DNA from: Duodenibacillus sp.
GTDB lineage: Bacteria; Pseudomonadota; Gammaproteobacteria; Burkholderiales; Burkholderiaceae_F
Assembly (NCBI GenBank): GCA_017628205.1
Contig: JAGBZO010000045.1
Span: forward strand, 151,883 to 215,882
Reading direction: 5' to 3'
DNA length: 64,000 nt
The notes under the pieces are model-generated. The model was not told where the DNA came from, searched no databases, and was given only the letters and a program-made list of their open reading frames with translations. The position numbers and the translations under genes are program-made. Positions 45,544 through 55,369 of this stretch are shown in pieces. Numbering within the stretch: position 1 is the first letter of the stretch; each line of letters opens with the position of its first letter.

Positions 45544-47868
45544 TTACGCGTCATTTACCGCGGGTAGGGATAATCTAAAGGTTGTACCTCCCTCGGGATT
45601 ATCCTGATACGTCAGTCGACCGTGGTGCGTTTCGACAATGGTTCGGCAAATGTTCAAGCCGATCCCCATCCCCGAGCTCTTGGTGGTGAAGAATGGCGTG
45701 AACAGTTTTTCCTTGACGTCGTCGGAAATGCCTTGGCCGTAATCGATCACTTCAAAAAAGACGCGTTGATGCTTGCTCGAAACGCGCAGTACGATCTCGC
45801 GACTGGAGGTGGGCAGACTGGCTTCCATGGCGTTGCGCAACAAATTGAGAAGAACCTGCTCGATTTGCACGGCGTCGCACATAATGGACGGGAGATTTTT
45901 CTCGATGTCGACGGTAATGGCGACGTTCAGTTTTTTGCTTGTGATGCGCGAAAGTTCCAACGTACCGTCCAAAACGCGTTCGATCGGCGTTATCGTTAGC
46001 GATGCGTCTCTGCGCTTGGCATAGCCTCGGATGTGTCGCATGACCTGAGCGGCGCGTTGCGTTTGCGTGATGATGCGCTCGAACGCTTCGTCGATGTTAT
46101 CGGATTTGAGTTTGTGCGAGCGATGCAACGTCAACGCGCCCGAGGCGTAATTTTGAATTGCCGCAAGCGGTTGATTCAATTCATGCGCCAACGAGCTGGC
46201 CATTTCCCCCATCGTAATGAGTCGGGCGGTATGTTCGGCATTTTTAAGTTGTTCGTCCAACAAAGCCTGGGCCTGCTTTTTGAGAGTGATGTCGGTTGCT
46301 GAAAGCAAGCTGACGCAGGCGCCGTCGATCCATGTGATGTCTTTGATCTTGACGATGAACCAACGTTGGGTTTCCTCGTCGAACACTTCGTTGGCGTTGT
46401 CGTTGGCAAGCAGAGCTAGTGAGCTTAAGCGCGCGTGAGCGCCCGGATCAGGTCCGAACGTATCGATATAGTGTTGGTTCGTGAACAGGCTGACGGGGGT
46501 GTTGCCGTCAAGTCGAATCACGGACACCGCGGCGTTGATGGATTCCAAAATGCGGGTCACGCTGTCGTAGGCACGAGAAACGCTCAATTTGGCTTGATTG
46601 CTCTCGGTTTCGTCTTGGTAAATGATCAGATAGCCCAAAACGTTCTTTCCACTGTCAAAAATCGGTCGGGTTTGAGCGAAACAGTCGAAAAACGAGCCGT
46701 CTTTTCGTTGGGCGACAAAGCGCAAGTCGTGCGGGTTGGATACGCCGCTCGATCGCATGGTCAGTTCGTCAAATAAACGGGTGACGTCTTCATTCAACCA
46801 ATAGGGGTAGGGCGGAACGGTATTGAGGATGTCCGATTTGTTGTAGCCGAACAGTACCTCAAACGACGTGTTGACATACAAAATGCGCCCTGACGGATCG
46901 GTGACGCAGATCCCGTTGCTGAATGCTTGGCTCATCGCCTGTTGTAGCAGAATGCGGCTACTCAGTTGCTCTTCCGTTTTCAGTTGACGATATTGGTAAC
47001 GCAAACCGAGCAAAATGGAAACCAGCATGACGCCCAATAGACCGAACAGAGACCAAACAAGGCGACTGTTCGTCATGAGCGCGGCATTGTTTGACGAGAT
47101 GGTCAACGTAACGCTCGCGGGCAAAGGGGGGACGGCGCTGGTCAAGGACAAGTCGTTTGTTTGCAAAGGATGCTGTCGGGGCCATACGGTTGTGCCGTTG
47201 GAGTTGAGACTGACCGTGTGTTTTGGGCCGATCAAACGATGTTGGGACTCCCTGATGAGGGATAAGGTAACGCGGCCGATGGCCAAACGTTCAAGCGATT
47301 CGTCAATGGGAAGCACAATATCGACGAAAGGATTGCCGATGGCGTTATCGAGCATGTAAACGCCCGAATAAACGGACGAACGCATTTGGCGTGTTGTGGC
47401 TATGGCGTTGCGCTGGGCTGCATCGACAATGCGTGTGCCTACGGGACGGAGCAATTCCCCGTAGACCGAGGGATTGGCGCAGCTGGCGTAAACAATTTCA
47501 TCCTTGCCTATGATGGACAATTCGGCTAAGGAAGGATGAGTGCGGAAAAGAGGGAGTAACGCGGAACAATTGAAGGGGGTTCCGGAGTCGACGGAGAGTT
47601 CCGAGGTGAAGTAGTTGATGGCCTGAGCCAAGTCGCTGAGTTGCGCTCCCGCGTCATGCTTGACAGTGGCCATGATGTTTTCAATTTTGTTCATTTCCGT
47701 TTTGTATGATTCGGTCAGAATGAAACGCGACAGGGAAATGCCCAAAATAAAGAGCAGAACCAAAGAGAAGGTCGTGACGTACAACCCGAAGCGACTGGCC
47801 GAGTGTTTCTGGTTTCCCAGTAAGTCGAGCAGGTAGTCGTCCAAGGACAGATCGGAGGTTGAACGCAT
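45544..47868 (-). CDS. Membrane PAS sensor histidine kinase (partner of the FixJ-type regulator)
   Basis: This 774-residue kinase has a first helix near residues 30-52 and a periplasmic sensing region of about 220 residues. A second helix near 275-292 leads to two cytosolic PAS-like segments (about 320-430 and 440-540). HisKA has phospho-acceptor His562 in SLAHELNQPLAAI, the FixL/DctB subgroup form. HATPase motifs are LLNLLRNAMEAS, YGQGIS and GMGIGLNICRTI. There is no receiver domain. The signal is unknown. The ATG at 47868 is chosen; seven residues may be added upstream. Confidence 0.9.
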   Translation of the reverse strand: MRSTSDLSLDDYLLDLLGNQKHSASRFGLYVTTFSLVLLFILGISLSRFILTESYKTEMNKIENIMATVKHDAGAQLSDLAQAINYFTSELSVDSGTPFNCSALLPLFRTHPSLAELSIIGKDEIVYASCANPSVYGELLRPVGTRIVDAAQRNAIATTRQMRSSVYSGVYMLDNAIGNPFVDIVLPIDESLERLAIGRVTLSLIRESQHRLIGPKHTVSLNSNGTTVWPRQHPLQTNDLSLTSAVPPLPASVTLTISSNNAALMTNSRLVWSLFGLLGVMLVSILLGLRYQYRQLKTEEQLSSRILLQQAMSQAFSNGICVTDPSGRILYVNTSFEVLFGYNKSDILNTVPPYPYWLNEDVTRLFDELTMRSSGVSNPHDLRFVAQRKDGSFFDCFAQTRPIFDSGKNVLGYLIIYQDETESNQAKLSVSRAYDSVTRILESINAAVSVIRLDGNTPVSLFTNQHYIDTFGPDPGAHARLSSLALLANDNANEVFDEETQRWFIVKIKDITWIDGACVSLLSATDITLKKQAQALLDEQLKNAEHTARLITMGEMASSLAHELNQPLAAIQNYASGALTLHRSHKLKSDNIDEAFERIITQTQRAAQVMRHIRGYAKRRDASLTITPIERVLDGTLELSRITSKKLNVAITVDIEKNLPSIMCDAVQIEQVLLNLLRNAMEASLPTSSREIVLRVSSKHQRVFFEVIDYGQGISDDVKEKLFTPFFTTKSSGMGIGLNICRTIVETHHGRLTYQDNPEGGTTFRLSLPAVNDA

Positions 47869-48003
47869 GGCGTGGAATCCCAAGAACAATTACTCCCCAA
47901 TCATAGCGCGAAGCCGACAAGCATCGTAAAATATTCGAATCGCCGACGATGCGTTGGACGGCCCTCGCTCCGGGGTTTTAAAACAAAATAAAAGGGAAGG
48001 CAG

Positions 48004-48660
48004 ATGGATCAGAATCAATTGAAGAAGCAGGTGGCAGAGGCCGCCGTGGCGTATGTACAGCCAGGCAAGGTGCTGGGCGTCGGTACGGGTTCGACCGTGG
48101 ATTTCTTTATCGATGCGCTGGCACAGAGCGGGATCGAGGTGCCGGCTTGCGTATCGAGTTCCGAACGTTCGACGCGCAAATTGTTGGCGCTCGGCTTCAA
48201 GGTGGTCGATTTGAACGAAATCGAATCGATCGGCGTGTATGTCGACGGCGCCGATGAAATCGACGCTTCGTTTGCCATGATTAAAGGTGGCGGCGGCGCG
48301 TTGACTCGCGAAAAAATTGTCGCCAGCGTCTCGGAACGCTTCGTTTGCATCGCCGACGGCAGTAAGAAGGTCGATTGTCTTGGAACGTTCCCGTTGCCGG
48401 TCGAGGTGATTCCGATGGCGGTTCAATCCGTCGCACGATTCTTGAAAGAACTCGGCGGCGAGCCTGTGGAACGCGACTTCACGACGGATAACGGCAATCG
48501 TATTTTGGACGTGCACGGTTTGCGCATCGACGATCCCGTCGCGATGGAAAGCCGCATCAATCAGATGCCGGGCGTGGTGACGGTCGGCTTGTTCGCGCAA
48601 CGCGGGGCGGACGTATTGTTGCTCGGTACCCAGGACGGTGTCGTAACCTCTCAAAAGTAA
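48004..48660 (+). CDS. rpiA: Ribose-5-phosphate isomerase A
   Basis: RpiA interconverts ribose-5-phosphate and ribulose-5-phosphate in the pentose phosphate pathway. The 218-residue protein has [11 protein letters not shown] (substrate phosphate loop) near residues 24-34, VDGADEID with the catalytic acid, and [11 protein letters not shown]. It is divergent from the histidine kinase gene and has its own terminator. Confidence 0.96.
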   Translation: MDQNQLKKQVAEAAVAYVQPGKVLGVGTGSTVDFFIDALAQSGIEVPACVSSSERSTRKLLALGFKVVDLNEIESIGVYVDGADEIDASFAMIKGGGGALTREKIVASVSERFVCIADGSKKVDCLGTFPLPVEVIPMAVQSVARFLKELGGEPVERDFTTDNGNRILDVHGLRIDDPVAMESRINQMPGVVTVGLFAQRGADVLLLGTQDGVVTSQK

Positions 48661-48685
48661 TTGAGCGCGGGCGAACAATGGCCAG

Positions 48686-48721
48686 AAAAAAACCGAAATC
48701 GGTGACGATTTCGGTTTTTTT
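48686..48721. terminator. Bidirectional terminator between rpiA and yggX
   Basis: A 16-base arm (48686-48701) and its complement (48706-48721), core AACCGAAATCG, are flanked by A and T runs. It serves both converging genes. Confidence 0.93.
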
Positions 48722-48740
48722 AAGGTTCGATCCGCCAAAC

Positions 48741-49010
48741 TTATTCGACGGGAACGTGATTGCGAATGGGCTCGACGCCTTCGCCGAAGAAATAGCGTTC
48801 GCACTGATTCATAAGGTGCTGGCGAATTTTCGGATCGGCACAGTTCAAACCGTATTCGTTAATCATCATCGTTTGCAACTTGGTCCATTCGGCCCAAGCT
48901 TCCTTGCTGACCTGAGCCCAAATACGCTTGCCCAGTTCTCCGGGAACAGGCGGAAAGGCCAAGCCCTCGGCCTCTTTCTTCAATTTGACGCATTGCACCA
49001 TACGGGCCAT
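48741..49010 (-). CDS. yggX: YggX-type Fe(II) trafficking / oxidative damage protection protein
   Basis: YggX is a small conserved protein linked to protection of Fe-S clusters from oxidants. The 89-residue protein starts [17 protein letters not shown], with the conserved Cys7, and has [13 protein letters not shown] and [12 protein letters not shown]. The ATG at 49010 is set by a strong GGAG ribosome site six bases ahead; longer in-frame starts lack one. The isc genes in the same window make a shared physiological role likely, but there is no operon link. Confidence 0.93.
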   Translation of the reverse strand: MARMVQCVKLKKEAEGLAFPPVPGELGKRIWAQVSKEAWAEWTKLQTMMINEYGLNCADPKIRQHLMNQCERYFFGEGVEPIRNHVPVE

Positions 49011-49169
49011 GACGAACTCCTTAAACTCTATGTTGCGAGTCAATAGTGTTAATGTCCTCCGATTGTAGCGCGAGCGGCTCGCTCTGTGTTGGCTCAAGGT
49101 AGGCGGTGTCTATAATGGCGGCCTAAGGCCGTTTGTTTTTGACTTTGTGACGCTGTCACCGCTGTAGTT

Positions 49170-52100
49170 ATGTCCGACTCTTCTTCCAATCGTCCCTTCG
49201 GTAATTTACGCTCGATGATCGATCCTGCCGCCATCAAACCCGTGCAGGGTTTGCCGTTTGGTGGCAAAAAGAAATTGAAGGCCTTGGCAAACGACAAAAT
49301 CGAAGAGTCTCGGCGCGATCGGAACGAGCCGCCCACGACGCGCAAGGAACCGCCGACGCCTCAAAAAAAGACGGATGCGCCTTCGGCCGCCAAGCGCCCC
49401 GCTTCGTCTTCTTTCGCCCGCAGGGACGAACGCGAAACGAAAAGCGCGCAGCCCAACCAACGTCGATCGTTGGAGCGGCCGGTCCAAAAGACGCCGGGTC
49501 GGGCAAGCCGGCAACACGAGCAAAACGTCGTTTTGCAACGGCCTGAGGATCACGCGCCCTATTTGCCGAAAGAATGCGCCCAAGGCAAGGTCGTGCGTGA
49601 TGAGAACGGTCGCATCGTGCGCAATTCCGTTCCCGCGTTCGAGTTGGTCGAAGGTTTGCCCGTCAGCCAACAAGCCGACGTTCTTGTCAAAGCGATCCGC
49701 GACAACCAAGTCGTCATTATTTGCGGTGAGACGGGGTCGGGTAAAACGACGCAGTTGCCCAAAATTTGTCTGATGGCGGGACGAGGGCGCACCGGTTTGA
49801 TCGGTCACACGCAGCCGCGTCGAATCGCCGCCAGCTCGATTGCCAAACGCATTGCCGTCGAGTTGAACACGCCCTTGGGCGATGTTGTCGGCTACAAAGT
49901 GCGCTTCACCGACAAGACCAGCCCAGGCGCAACGATCAAGTTGATGACTGACGGTATCTTGTTGGCGGAAACGCAAACGGATCCGTTGCTCAAGCGCTAC
50001 GACACGATCATTATTGACGAAGCTCACGAACGCTCGATCAACATCGACTTCTTATTGGGGTATTTGAAACGCATCTTGCCCAAACGTCCCGATCTCAAGG
50101 TCGTAGTCACCTCGGCAACGATCGACGCGGAACGTTTTGCCGCGCATTTCGGGCGTTCCGCCGAGGAGCCCGCCCCGGTGTTTACCGTCAGCGGACGTAC
50201 GTATCCGGTGGAAATTCGTTATCGCCCCGTCGAAGAGTTGGACGAAGAAGACGATCGCACGCTCATGGATGCCATTGCCGACGCCGTCGACGAGTTGGAG
50301 ATGGTGGGACGGGGCGATATTTTGGTGTTTTTGCCCGGCGAACGAGAGATTCGAGAGGCGGCCGATGTATTGAGACGTCGGCATCGTCCGGGAACCGTCG
50401 ATATTTTGCCGTTATATGCTCGCCTGTCCGCAGAAGATCAAGAACGAGTTTTTCGTTCCGGCGGCGTTCGACGGATTGTGTTGGCGACTAACGTGGCGGA
50501 AACGTCTATCACCGTGCCCGGTATTCATTATGTCGTCGACACCGGTTTGGCTCGTGTGAAACGTTATTCGTATCGAAACAAAGTCGAACAGTTGTTGGTC
50601 GAGCCGATCAGTCAGGCGTCCGCCAATCAGCGAGCCGGCCGATGCGGTCGTACGGCCAACGGCATTTGCATTCGTTTGTTCAACGAAAATGACTGGGCTC
50701 GACGTCCCGCCTTTACCGATCCAGAAATCATGCGATCGAATCTTGCGGCGGTTATCTTGCGCATGAAGTCTCTCAAGCTGGGGGAAGTTCGCGATTTCCC
50801 CTTCGTTCAGGCTCCGCCCAGCCGCGCTATCAGCGACGGGTATACGATTTTGAGCGAATTGAATGCCGTGGACGATCGCGGCCAGTTGACGGAAGTCGGT
50901 CGACAATTGGTGCGTTTACCGATCGATCCGCGCTTGTCGCGTATGTTGTTGGCCGCGCATCAGGTCGGTGCGTTGCGAGAAGCTTTGATCATTGTTTCCG
51001 GTTTGGCCATTCAAGATCCCCGAGATCGTCCCGCCGAAGCCCAAGAGGCAGCTGACAACGCGCATAAAACATTTGCCGACGAGCGTAGCGACTTCCTGTC
51101 GTATTTGAAGATTTGGCAATGGTATTTGAAGGCGTTCGAGCAAAAGGAAAGCAATCGAAAGCTGACCGAACAGTTGCACAAAAAGTTCCTTTCGGCTCGT
51201 CGCATGCATGAGTGGAAGGACGTTTGGCGTCAACTCAACGAGTTGACGCGCGAGATCGGTTGGGAGAGCAACACGGCTGAAGCTACCTATGAACAGTTGC
51301 ATTGCGCTTTGCTCACCGGGTTGTTGGGCAATCTCGGTATGCGCCAACTGGATGCCGATTTTCGTGCGCCTCCTTTCCTCGGAGCGCGTGGCATTCGCTA
51401 CTGGGTTTGGCCCGGTTCGGCGTTGGCAAAAAAAGGGGGCAAATGGATCATGGCCGCCGAGCTCATCGAAACGAGCCGTTTGTTCGCTCGATGCGTGGCC
51501 GATATCGAGCCTGAATGGGTGGAGAAAACAGCTTCGCATTTGATTAAGAAAAGTTGGACCGAGCCTCATTGGGAAAAAAGTCGAGGGGAGGTCGTCGCTT
51601 TCGAGCGGGGCGCTTTGTACGGTCTGACCTTGTACGCACAACGCAAGGTCGGCTTTGCCAAGCACGATCCAAAACTCGCTCGAGAACTCTTTATTCGTGA
51701 AGCGCTTGTTCAGGGAGAGTTTGACAGTCGCGCGCCTTTTTTCCTTCACAATCGACGCCTGATTCGTGATATCGAAGAAATCGAACACAAAGCGCGCCGA
51801 CCGGATGTTTTGGTTGACGACAGTTTGATTTTTGCGTTCTACGATGCGCTTCTTCCCGAAACGGTCGTCGGAGCGGTGACTTTCGAGCAATGGAGAAAAC
51901 AAGCGGAAAAGGACACTCCCAAATTGTTGTTCTTGTCTCGGGAGGAGCTGATGCGTCATGAGGCCAGCGGCGTTACGACCGACTTCTTCCCGAAGACATG
52001 CGAGCACGCGGGGGTTGCCATGGCTCTGACATACCATTTCGAGCCGGGAGCTCCGCGCGACGGCGTGACTTTGACGGTGCCGTTGTTCGCCCTTAATCAG

Positions 52101-53381
52101 ATCGACCCGGTTCGTTGCGAATGGCTTGTTCCCGGAATGCTCAAGGAAAAGGTGCAAACGCTCATCAAGAGTCTGCCCCAGCGTTTGCGTCGGCATTGCG
52201 TTCCGATCAACCAATATGCGGCCGATTTTTATGAGAGAACCAACGGGGTGCAGGTCGGGAAAAAGGCGCTCTTGGATGCGTTGATCGACGATATCCGTGA
52301 ACAAACGAGAACGATCTGCGAAAAGGCCGACTTCAAACTGGAGTTCTTGCCCAAACACCTGATCATGAACTTCAAAGTTGTCGACGAGCACGGCAGACAA
52401 TTGGCCATGGGGCGCAATTTGTCAGAGCTGAGGGCTGAGTTGGGGTCGGAAGCGCAAAAGCTTTTTCAGTCGGTTGCCGAAGCCGACAAGAGCGTTGCCG
52501 ACGAGTTGATCGACGAGATTGTCACGTGGAATTTCGGCGAATTGCCCGAGTTGATGGAGATCCGTCGTAAAGGAACGACGTTGATCGGTCATCCCGCTTT
52601 GGTCGATCGAAAAACGCATTGTTCGCTGGAGGTTTTTGACGAACCGCAAGAGGCGATGCGCATGCATAGAGTGGGTTTGCGTCGCTTGTTCTTGCTGCAA
52701 CTCAAGGAACAGGTGCGCTATTTGGAAAAGAATTTGTCGGGACTGCAGCGAACGCAAATGCAGGCTTCCGTCATCGAAGGCGTAGCGCAAGCGTTTCCCG
52801 GAGTTGAGGCTTTGCGCGACGACGTGATCGGCGCCACTATCGAAGTGTGCGCCATGTACCAACCGTGGCCGGTCAACGAGATCGAGTTCGCGGAGCGTAA
52901 GGATGCCGTGCGTTCGAAATTGACGTTGATCGGCATGGAGATCGAGCGTTTGGTAGCTACGATCGTGACGGAATTGTCGGGCTTGCCGAAAAAACTGGCC
53001 AATGCCAAAGGTTGGCCCGACGTTGTCAAAGACGTGCAGGCACAGCTCAAAGCGTTGTTCCCCGCGCATTTTCTGTTGACGATTTCGTACGAGCAGTTGA
53101 AGCACTATCCCCGCTATATGAAAGCAATCAACGTTCGTTTGGAGAAGTTGCGCAACGATCCGACCCGAGATGCGGAACGTATGGCAGACATACAAAAGTT
53201 GTCCGTTGCGTTCTGGCGTGAATTTGCTTCCCGTAAAGGGGTTGTGGACGAACGATTGACCGCGTATCGGTGGTTGCTCGAAGAGCTGCGCGTGTCGTTG
53301 TTCGCTCAAGAGCTTCGAACGCCCATGCCGGTCAGCGTAAAACGTCTGAACAAGGTATGGGAATCCATCCGTCGACTTTGA
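49170..53381 (+). CDS. hrpA: ATP-dependent RNA helicase HrpA
   Basis: HrpA is a DEAH-box RNA helicase; in E. coli it has been linked to mRNA processing and to resolving stalled ribosomes. The 1403-residue protein has Walker A GETGSGKTT from residue 186, DEAH from 283, SAT, and motif VI QRAGRCGRT. HA2/OB-fold regions and a long DUF3418-type C-terminal domain follow. The N-terminal ~150 residues are a low-complexity Lys/Arg/Pro/Ala-rich extension with many charged residues, probably disordered, which E. coli HrpA lacks in this form. It is a monocistronic-looking gene. Confidence 0.94.
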   Translation: MSDSSSNRPFGNLRSMIDPAAIKPVQGLPFGGKKKLKALANDKIEESRRDRNEPPTTRKEPPTPQKKTDAPSAAKRPASSSFARRDERETKSAQPNQRRSLERPVQKTPGRASRQHEQNVVLQRPEDHAPYLPKECAQGKVVRDENGRIVRNSVPAFELVEGLPVSQQADVLVKAIRDNQVVIICGETGSGKTTQLPKICLMAGRGRTGLIGHTQPRRIAASSIAKRIAVELNTPLGDVVGYKVRFTDKTSPGATIKLMTDGILLAETQTDPLLKRYDTIIIDEAHERSINIDFLLGYLKRILPKRPDLKVVVTSATIDAERFAAHFGRSAEEPAPVFTVSGRTYPVEIRYRPVEELDEEDDRTLMDAIADAVDELEMVGRGDILVFLPGEREIREAADVLRRRHRPGTVDILPLYARLSAEDQERVFRSGGVRRIVLATNVAETSITVPGIHYVVDTGLARVKRYSYRNKVEQLLVEPISQASANQRAGRCGRTANGICIRLFNENDWARRPAFTDPEIMRSNLAAVILRMKSLKLGEVRDFPFVQAPPSRAISDGYTILSELNAVDDRGQLTEVGRQLVRLPIDPRLSRMLLAAHQVGALREALIIVSGLAIQDPRDRPAEAQEAADNAHKTFADERSDFLSYLKIWQWYLKAFEQKESNRKLTEQLHKKFLSARRMHEWKDVWRQLNELTREIGWESNTAEATYEQLHCALLTGLLGNLGMRQLDADFRAPPFLGARGIRYWVWPGSALAKKGGKWIMAAELIETSRLFARCVADIEPEWVEKTASHLIKKSWTEPHWEKSRGEVVAFERGALYGLTLYAQRKVGFAKHDPKLARELFIREALVQGEFDSRAPFFLHNRRLIRDIEEIEHKARRPDVLVDDSLIFAFYDALLPETVVGAVTFEQWRKQAEKDTPKLLFLSREELMRHEASGVTTDFFPKTCEHAGVAMALTYHFEPGAPRDGVTLTVPLFALNQIDPVRCEWLVPGMLKEKVQTLIKSLPQRLRRHCVPINQYAADFYERTNGVQVGKKALLDALIDDIREQTRTICEKADFKLEFLPKHLIMNFKVVDEHGRQLAMGRNLSELRAELGSEAQKLFQSVAEADKSVADELIDEIVTWNFGELPELMEIRRKGTTLIGHPALVDRKTHCSLEVFDEPQEAMRMHRVGLRRLFLLQLKEQVRYLEKNLSGLQRTQMQASVIEGVAQAFPGVEALRDDVIGATIEVCAMYQPWPVNEIEFAERKDAVRSKLTLIGMEIERLVATIVTELSGLPKKLANAKGWPDVVKDVQAQLKALFPAHFLLTISYEQLKHYPRYMKAINVRLEKLRNDPTRDAERMADIQKLSVAFWREFASRKGVVDERLTAYRWLLEELRVSLFAQELRTPMPVSVKRLNKVWESIRRL

Positions 53382-53466
53382 TCGCAGATGATTTTGCTTG
53401 GTTTTGAAGCACGCATCAAAAGCTTTTAAAATAAAAAGATTCGTTAATTTTTTCTTTGATTACAAA

Positions 53467-54495
53467 GTGAATTTGCGTCGAACTTTGGTTTGGTTGGCCT
53501 CGTGCGCGTTGTTGGGGACGGGATTTGTGACGACCGGGTCGGTTGTGGCCGCCCCGGCCTCGCAGGTTGCGAGCATGTCTCCCGCAAAGGTAACGAAACA
53601 GGCCAAACACAAGAAGGTCAAACGGGCGAAAAAGAAACGCGTAGTCAAAAAACGTCGCATCCGTCGCCAGGCTCCGAGCGTGGCGATGTTGGCGGGGTTG
53701 CGCAATACGCCCGATCCGTTGGAACTCTCGAGCTCGGTCGCCTACATGGTCGACCAGGATACGGGAGAAGTCTTCTTCGACAAGAATGCCGATGTAAAGT
53801 TGCCGATTGCTTCGGTGACGAAATTGATGACGGCTCTCGTTATCGCTGAAAGCGAGTTGTCGCTCCGATCCAAAATTCGCGTTACGCGGGCCGACTACGT
53901 CAGCAGTCGAGCCACCAGCAAATTGAGAAACGGCATGGTGTTGACGCGCAAAGCCGCATTACAAGCCGCCTTGATGAGCTCCGACAATCGCGCGGCACAC
54001 ATGTTGGCGCGAACTTTCCCTGGCGGGAAGAAGGCCTTTATTCAGGCGATGAACGCCAAAGCCGAAGAGCTGGGCATGCTTGACAGTCATTTTGCCGATC
54101 CGACGGGGCTGTCCAACGCGAACGTATCGACCGCCCGTGATTTGGCCATACTCGTGGCCGAGGCCCACAAACATGCGGTCATTCGTGATGCGTCTACATC
54201 GCCGGTCGCGCTTTTAAGTGCCGGACGCTATAAAGTGCGAATGCAGACGACCAATCGTTTGATTGGCGATCCTCGTTGGAACGTGGGTTTGCAAAAGACA
54301 GGCTTTACCACGGCTGCCGGACGCTGTATGGTAGTTCAAAGCGAGTTTGCCGGACGTCGAATGGTGATGGTGGTGTTGGATTCGGCCAGTAACGGCAAGC
54401 GAGCGGACGACATGCTCAGAATGCGACGTTGGTTCGAGGCAGAAACGGAGTTCGCACAACAATTTGCCAAAATTTCACCGTACGAATTGCTTTGA
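53467..54495 (+). CDS. pbpG: D-alanyl-D-alanine endopeptidase, PBP7-like, with a basic segment
   Basis: This periplasmic serine peptidase (S11 family) cuts D-Ala-meso-DAP cross-links in peptidoglycan. A signal peptide covers residues 1-29. Catalytic motifs are SVTK (Ser116/Lys119), SDN (172-174) and KTG (277-279). Residues 41-67 are extremely basic (17 Lys/Arg in 27), lying between the signal peptide and the catalytic domain. The protein is about 342 residues from GTG 53467; TTG 53473 and a TTG at 53398 are alternatives, and none has a clear ribosome site. A large hairpin follows the gene. Confidence 0.88.
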   Translation: MNLRRTLVWLASCALLGTGFVTTGSVVAAPASQVASMSPAKVTKQAKHKKVKRAKKKRVVKKRRIRRQAPSVAMLAGLRNTPDPLELSSSVAYMVDQDTGEVFFDKNADVKLPIASVTKLMTALVIAESELSLRSKIRVTRADYVSSRATSKLRNGMVLTRKAALQAALMSSDNRAAHMLARTFPGGKKAFIQAMNAKAEELGMLDSHFADPTGLSNANVSTARDLAILVAEAHKHAVIRDASTSPVALLSAGRYKVRMQTTNRLIGDPRWNVGLQKTGFTTAAGRCMVVQSEFAGRRMVMVVLDSASNGKRADDMLRMRRWFEAETEFAQQFAKISPYELL

Positions 54496-54505
54496 CGGAT
54501 AAAAA

Positions 54506-54571
54506 AATCCCCGATTGACCTTTCGAGCCGAACTGTTGTTCGGTACGTGGAAAGGTGATCGGGGATTTTGT
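54506..54571. terminator. Long bidirectional terminator between pbpG and the iclR gene
   Basis: AATCCCCGAT (54506-54515) pairs with ATCGGGGATT (54558-54567). Inside it CCTTTC pairs with GAAAGG and GCCGAAC with GTTCGGT, giving a long imperfect stem. A-run and T-run flank it, and the converging genes both end here. Confidence 0.88.
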
Positions 54572-54583
54572 TTTCCACACGTG

Positions 54584-55369
54584 TCAGTGCTGGCCAAGCC
54601 AGCCCAAACTGGCTGAAACCGCCGCCGTTGTCGACAACAAATGGCGAACCCATTCGGGCTTTTGGGACATGTCGGACGAACTGACGATCGTGATGGCCGC
54701 GATGATGCCCCCATGATGGTCGCGGATCGGAGCGCCGATGCAACGAATGCCGTGTTCCAGTTCTTCTTTGTCGTCGGCCCATCCCAATTCTCGAATACGA
54801 TCGAGTTCGGGAATCAATCGTTCGGCAGATGCGATCGAGTATTCGGTCCGGGGCGTCAAACGCGACCGAGCAATGTAGGCGGAAACGTCTTCGGGCGAGA
54901 ATTCGCTCAAAAACAACTTGCCGCCGCTCGTACAATGCAACGGAGCCATGGAGCCGATTTGCCGAGTCAAACGAAGGCCGTTTTGCGAAGCAAGAACGTG
55001 TTCGACATACATGACGTGATCGTCGTGACGCATGGACAAATTGATCGTTTGCCCCGTTTTTTCGAATAGCACGTGCATGAGCGGCAAAGCCTTTTCCCGT
55101 ACGTCCAGACGATCGCGCACCAAGCTGCCGTAGTGAAGGAAACGCAACCCCAGACTCCAACGTCCGTTCTCGTCGCGTTGAAGATAGTCTTGCTCCGCCA
55201 AATTCCACAACAAACGATGAACCGTCGAGGGGTGTAGTTGTGCCGTCACTGCAATGTCGTGCAACGAAATCGGTTGCCGTCGGGCAGCAATGATGGACAA
55301 GATCGAAAGAGCGCGATCGAGAACCTGAATCGGCTTTTGCTTTTCGCGCTCGGTGCCGTTTTTCGTCAT
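54584..55369 (-). CDS. IclR-family transcriptional regulator
   Basis: This 261-residue regulator has an N-terminal winged helix-turn-helix (about residues 15-75, PISLHDIAVTAQLHPSTVHRLL). The IclR effector-binding domain (about 85-255) contains PLHCTSGGKLFLSE and GIRCIGAPIRDHHGG. The ATG at 55369 is set by AGGA nine bases upstream and overlaps the stop of the Fe-S oxidoreductase gene (ATGA). It is therefore co-translated with that gene and may control it. The ligand is unknown; many IclR proteins sense aromatic or small organic acids. Confidence 0.92.
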   Translation of the reverse strand: MTKNGTEREKQKPIQVLDRALSILSIIAARRQPISLHDIAVTAQLHPSTVHRLLWNLAEQDYLQRDENGRWSLGLRFLHYGSLVRDRLDVREKALPLMHVLFEKTGQTINLSMRHDDHVMYVEHVLASQNGLRLTRQIGSMAPLHCTSGGKLFLSEFSPEDVSAYIARSRLTPRTEYSIASAERLIPELDRIRELGWADDKEELEHGIRCIGAPIRDHHGGIIAAITIVSSSDMSQKPEWVRHLLSTTAAVSASLGWLGQH

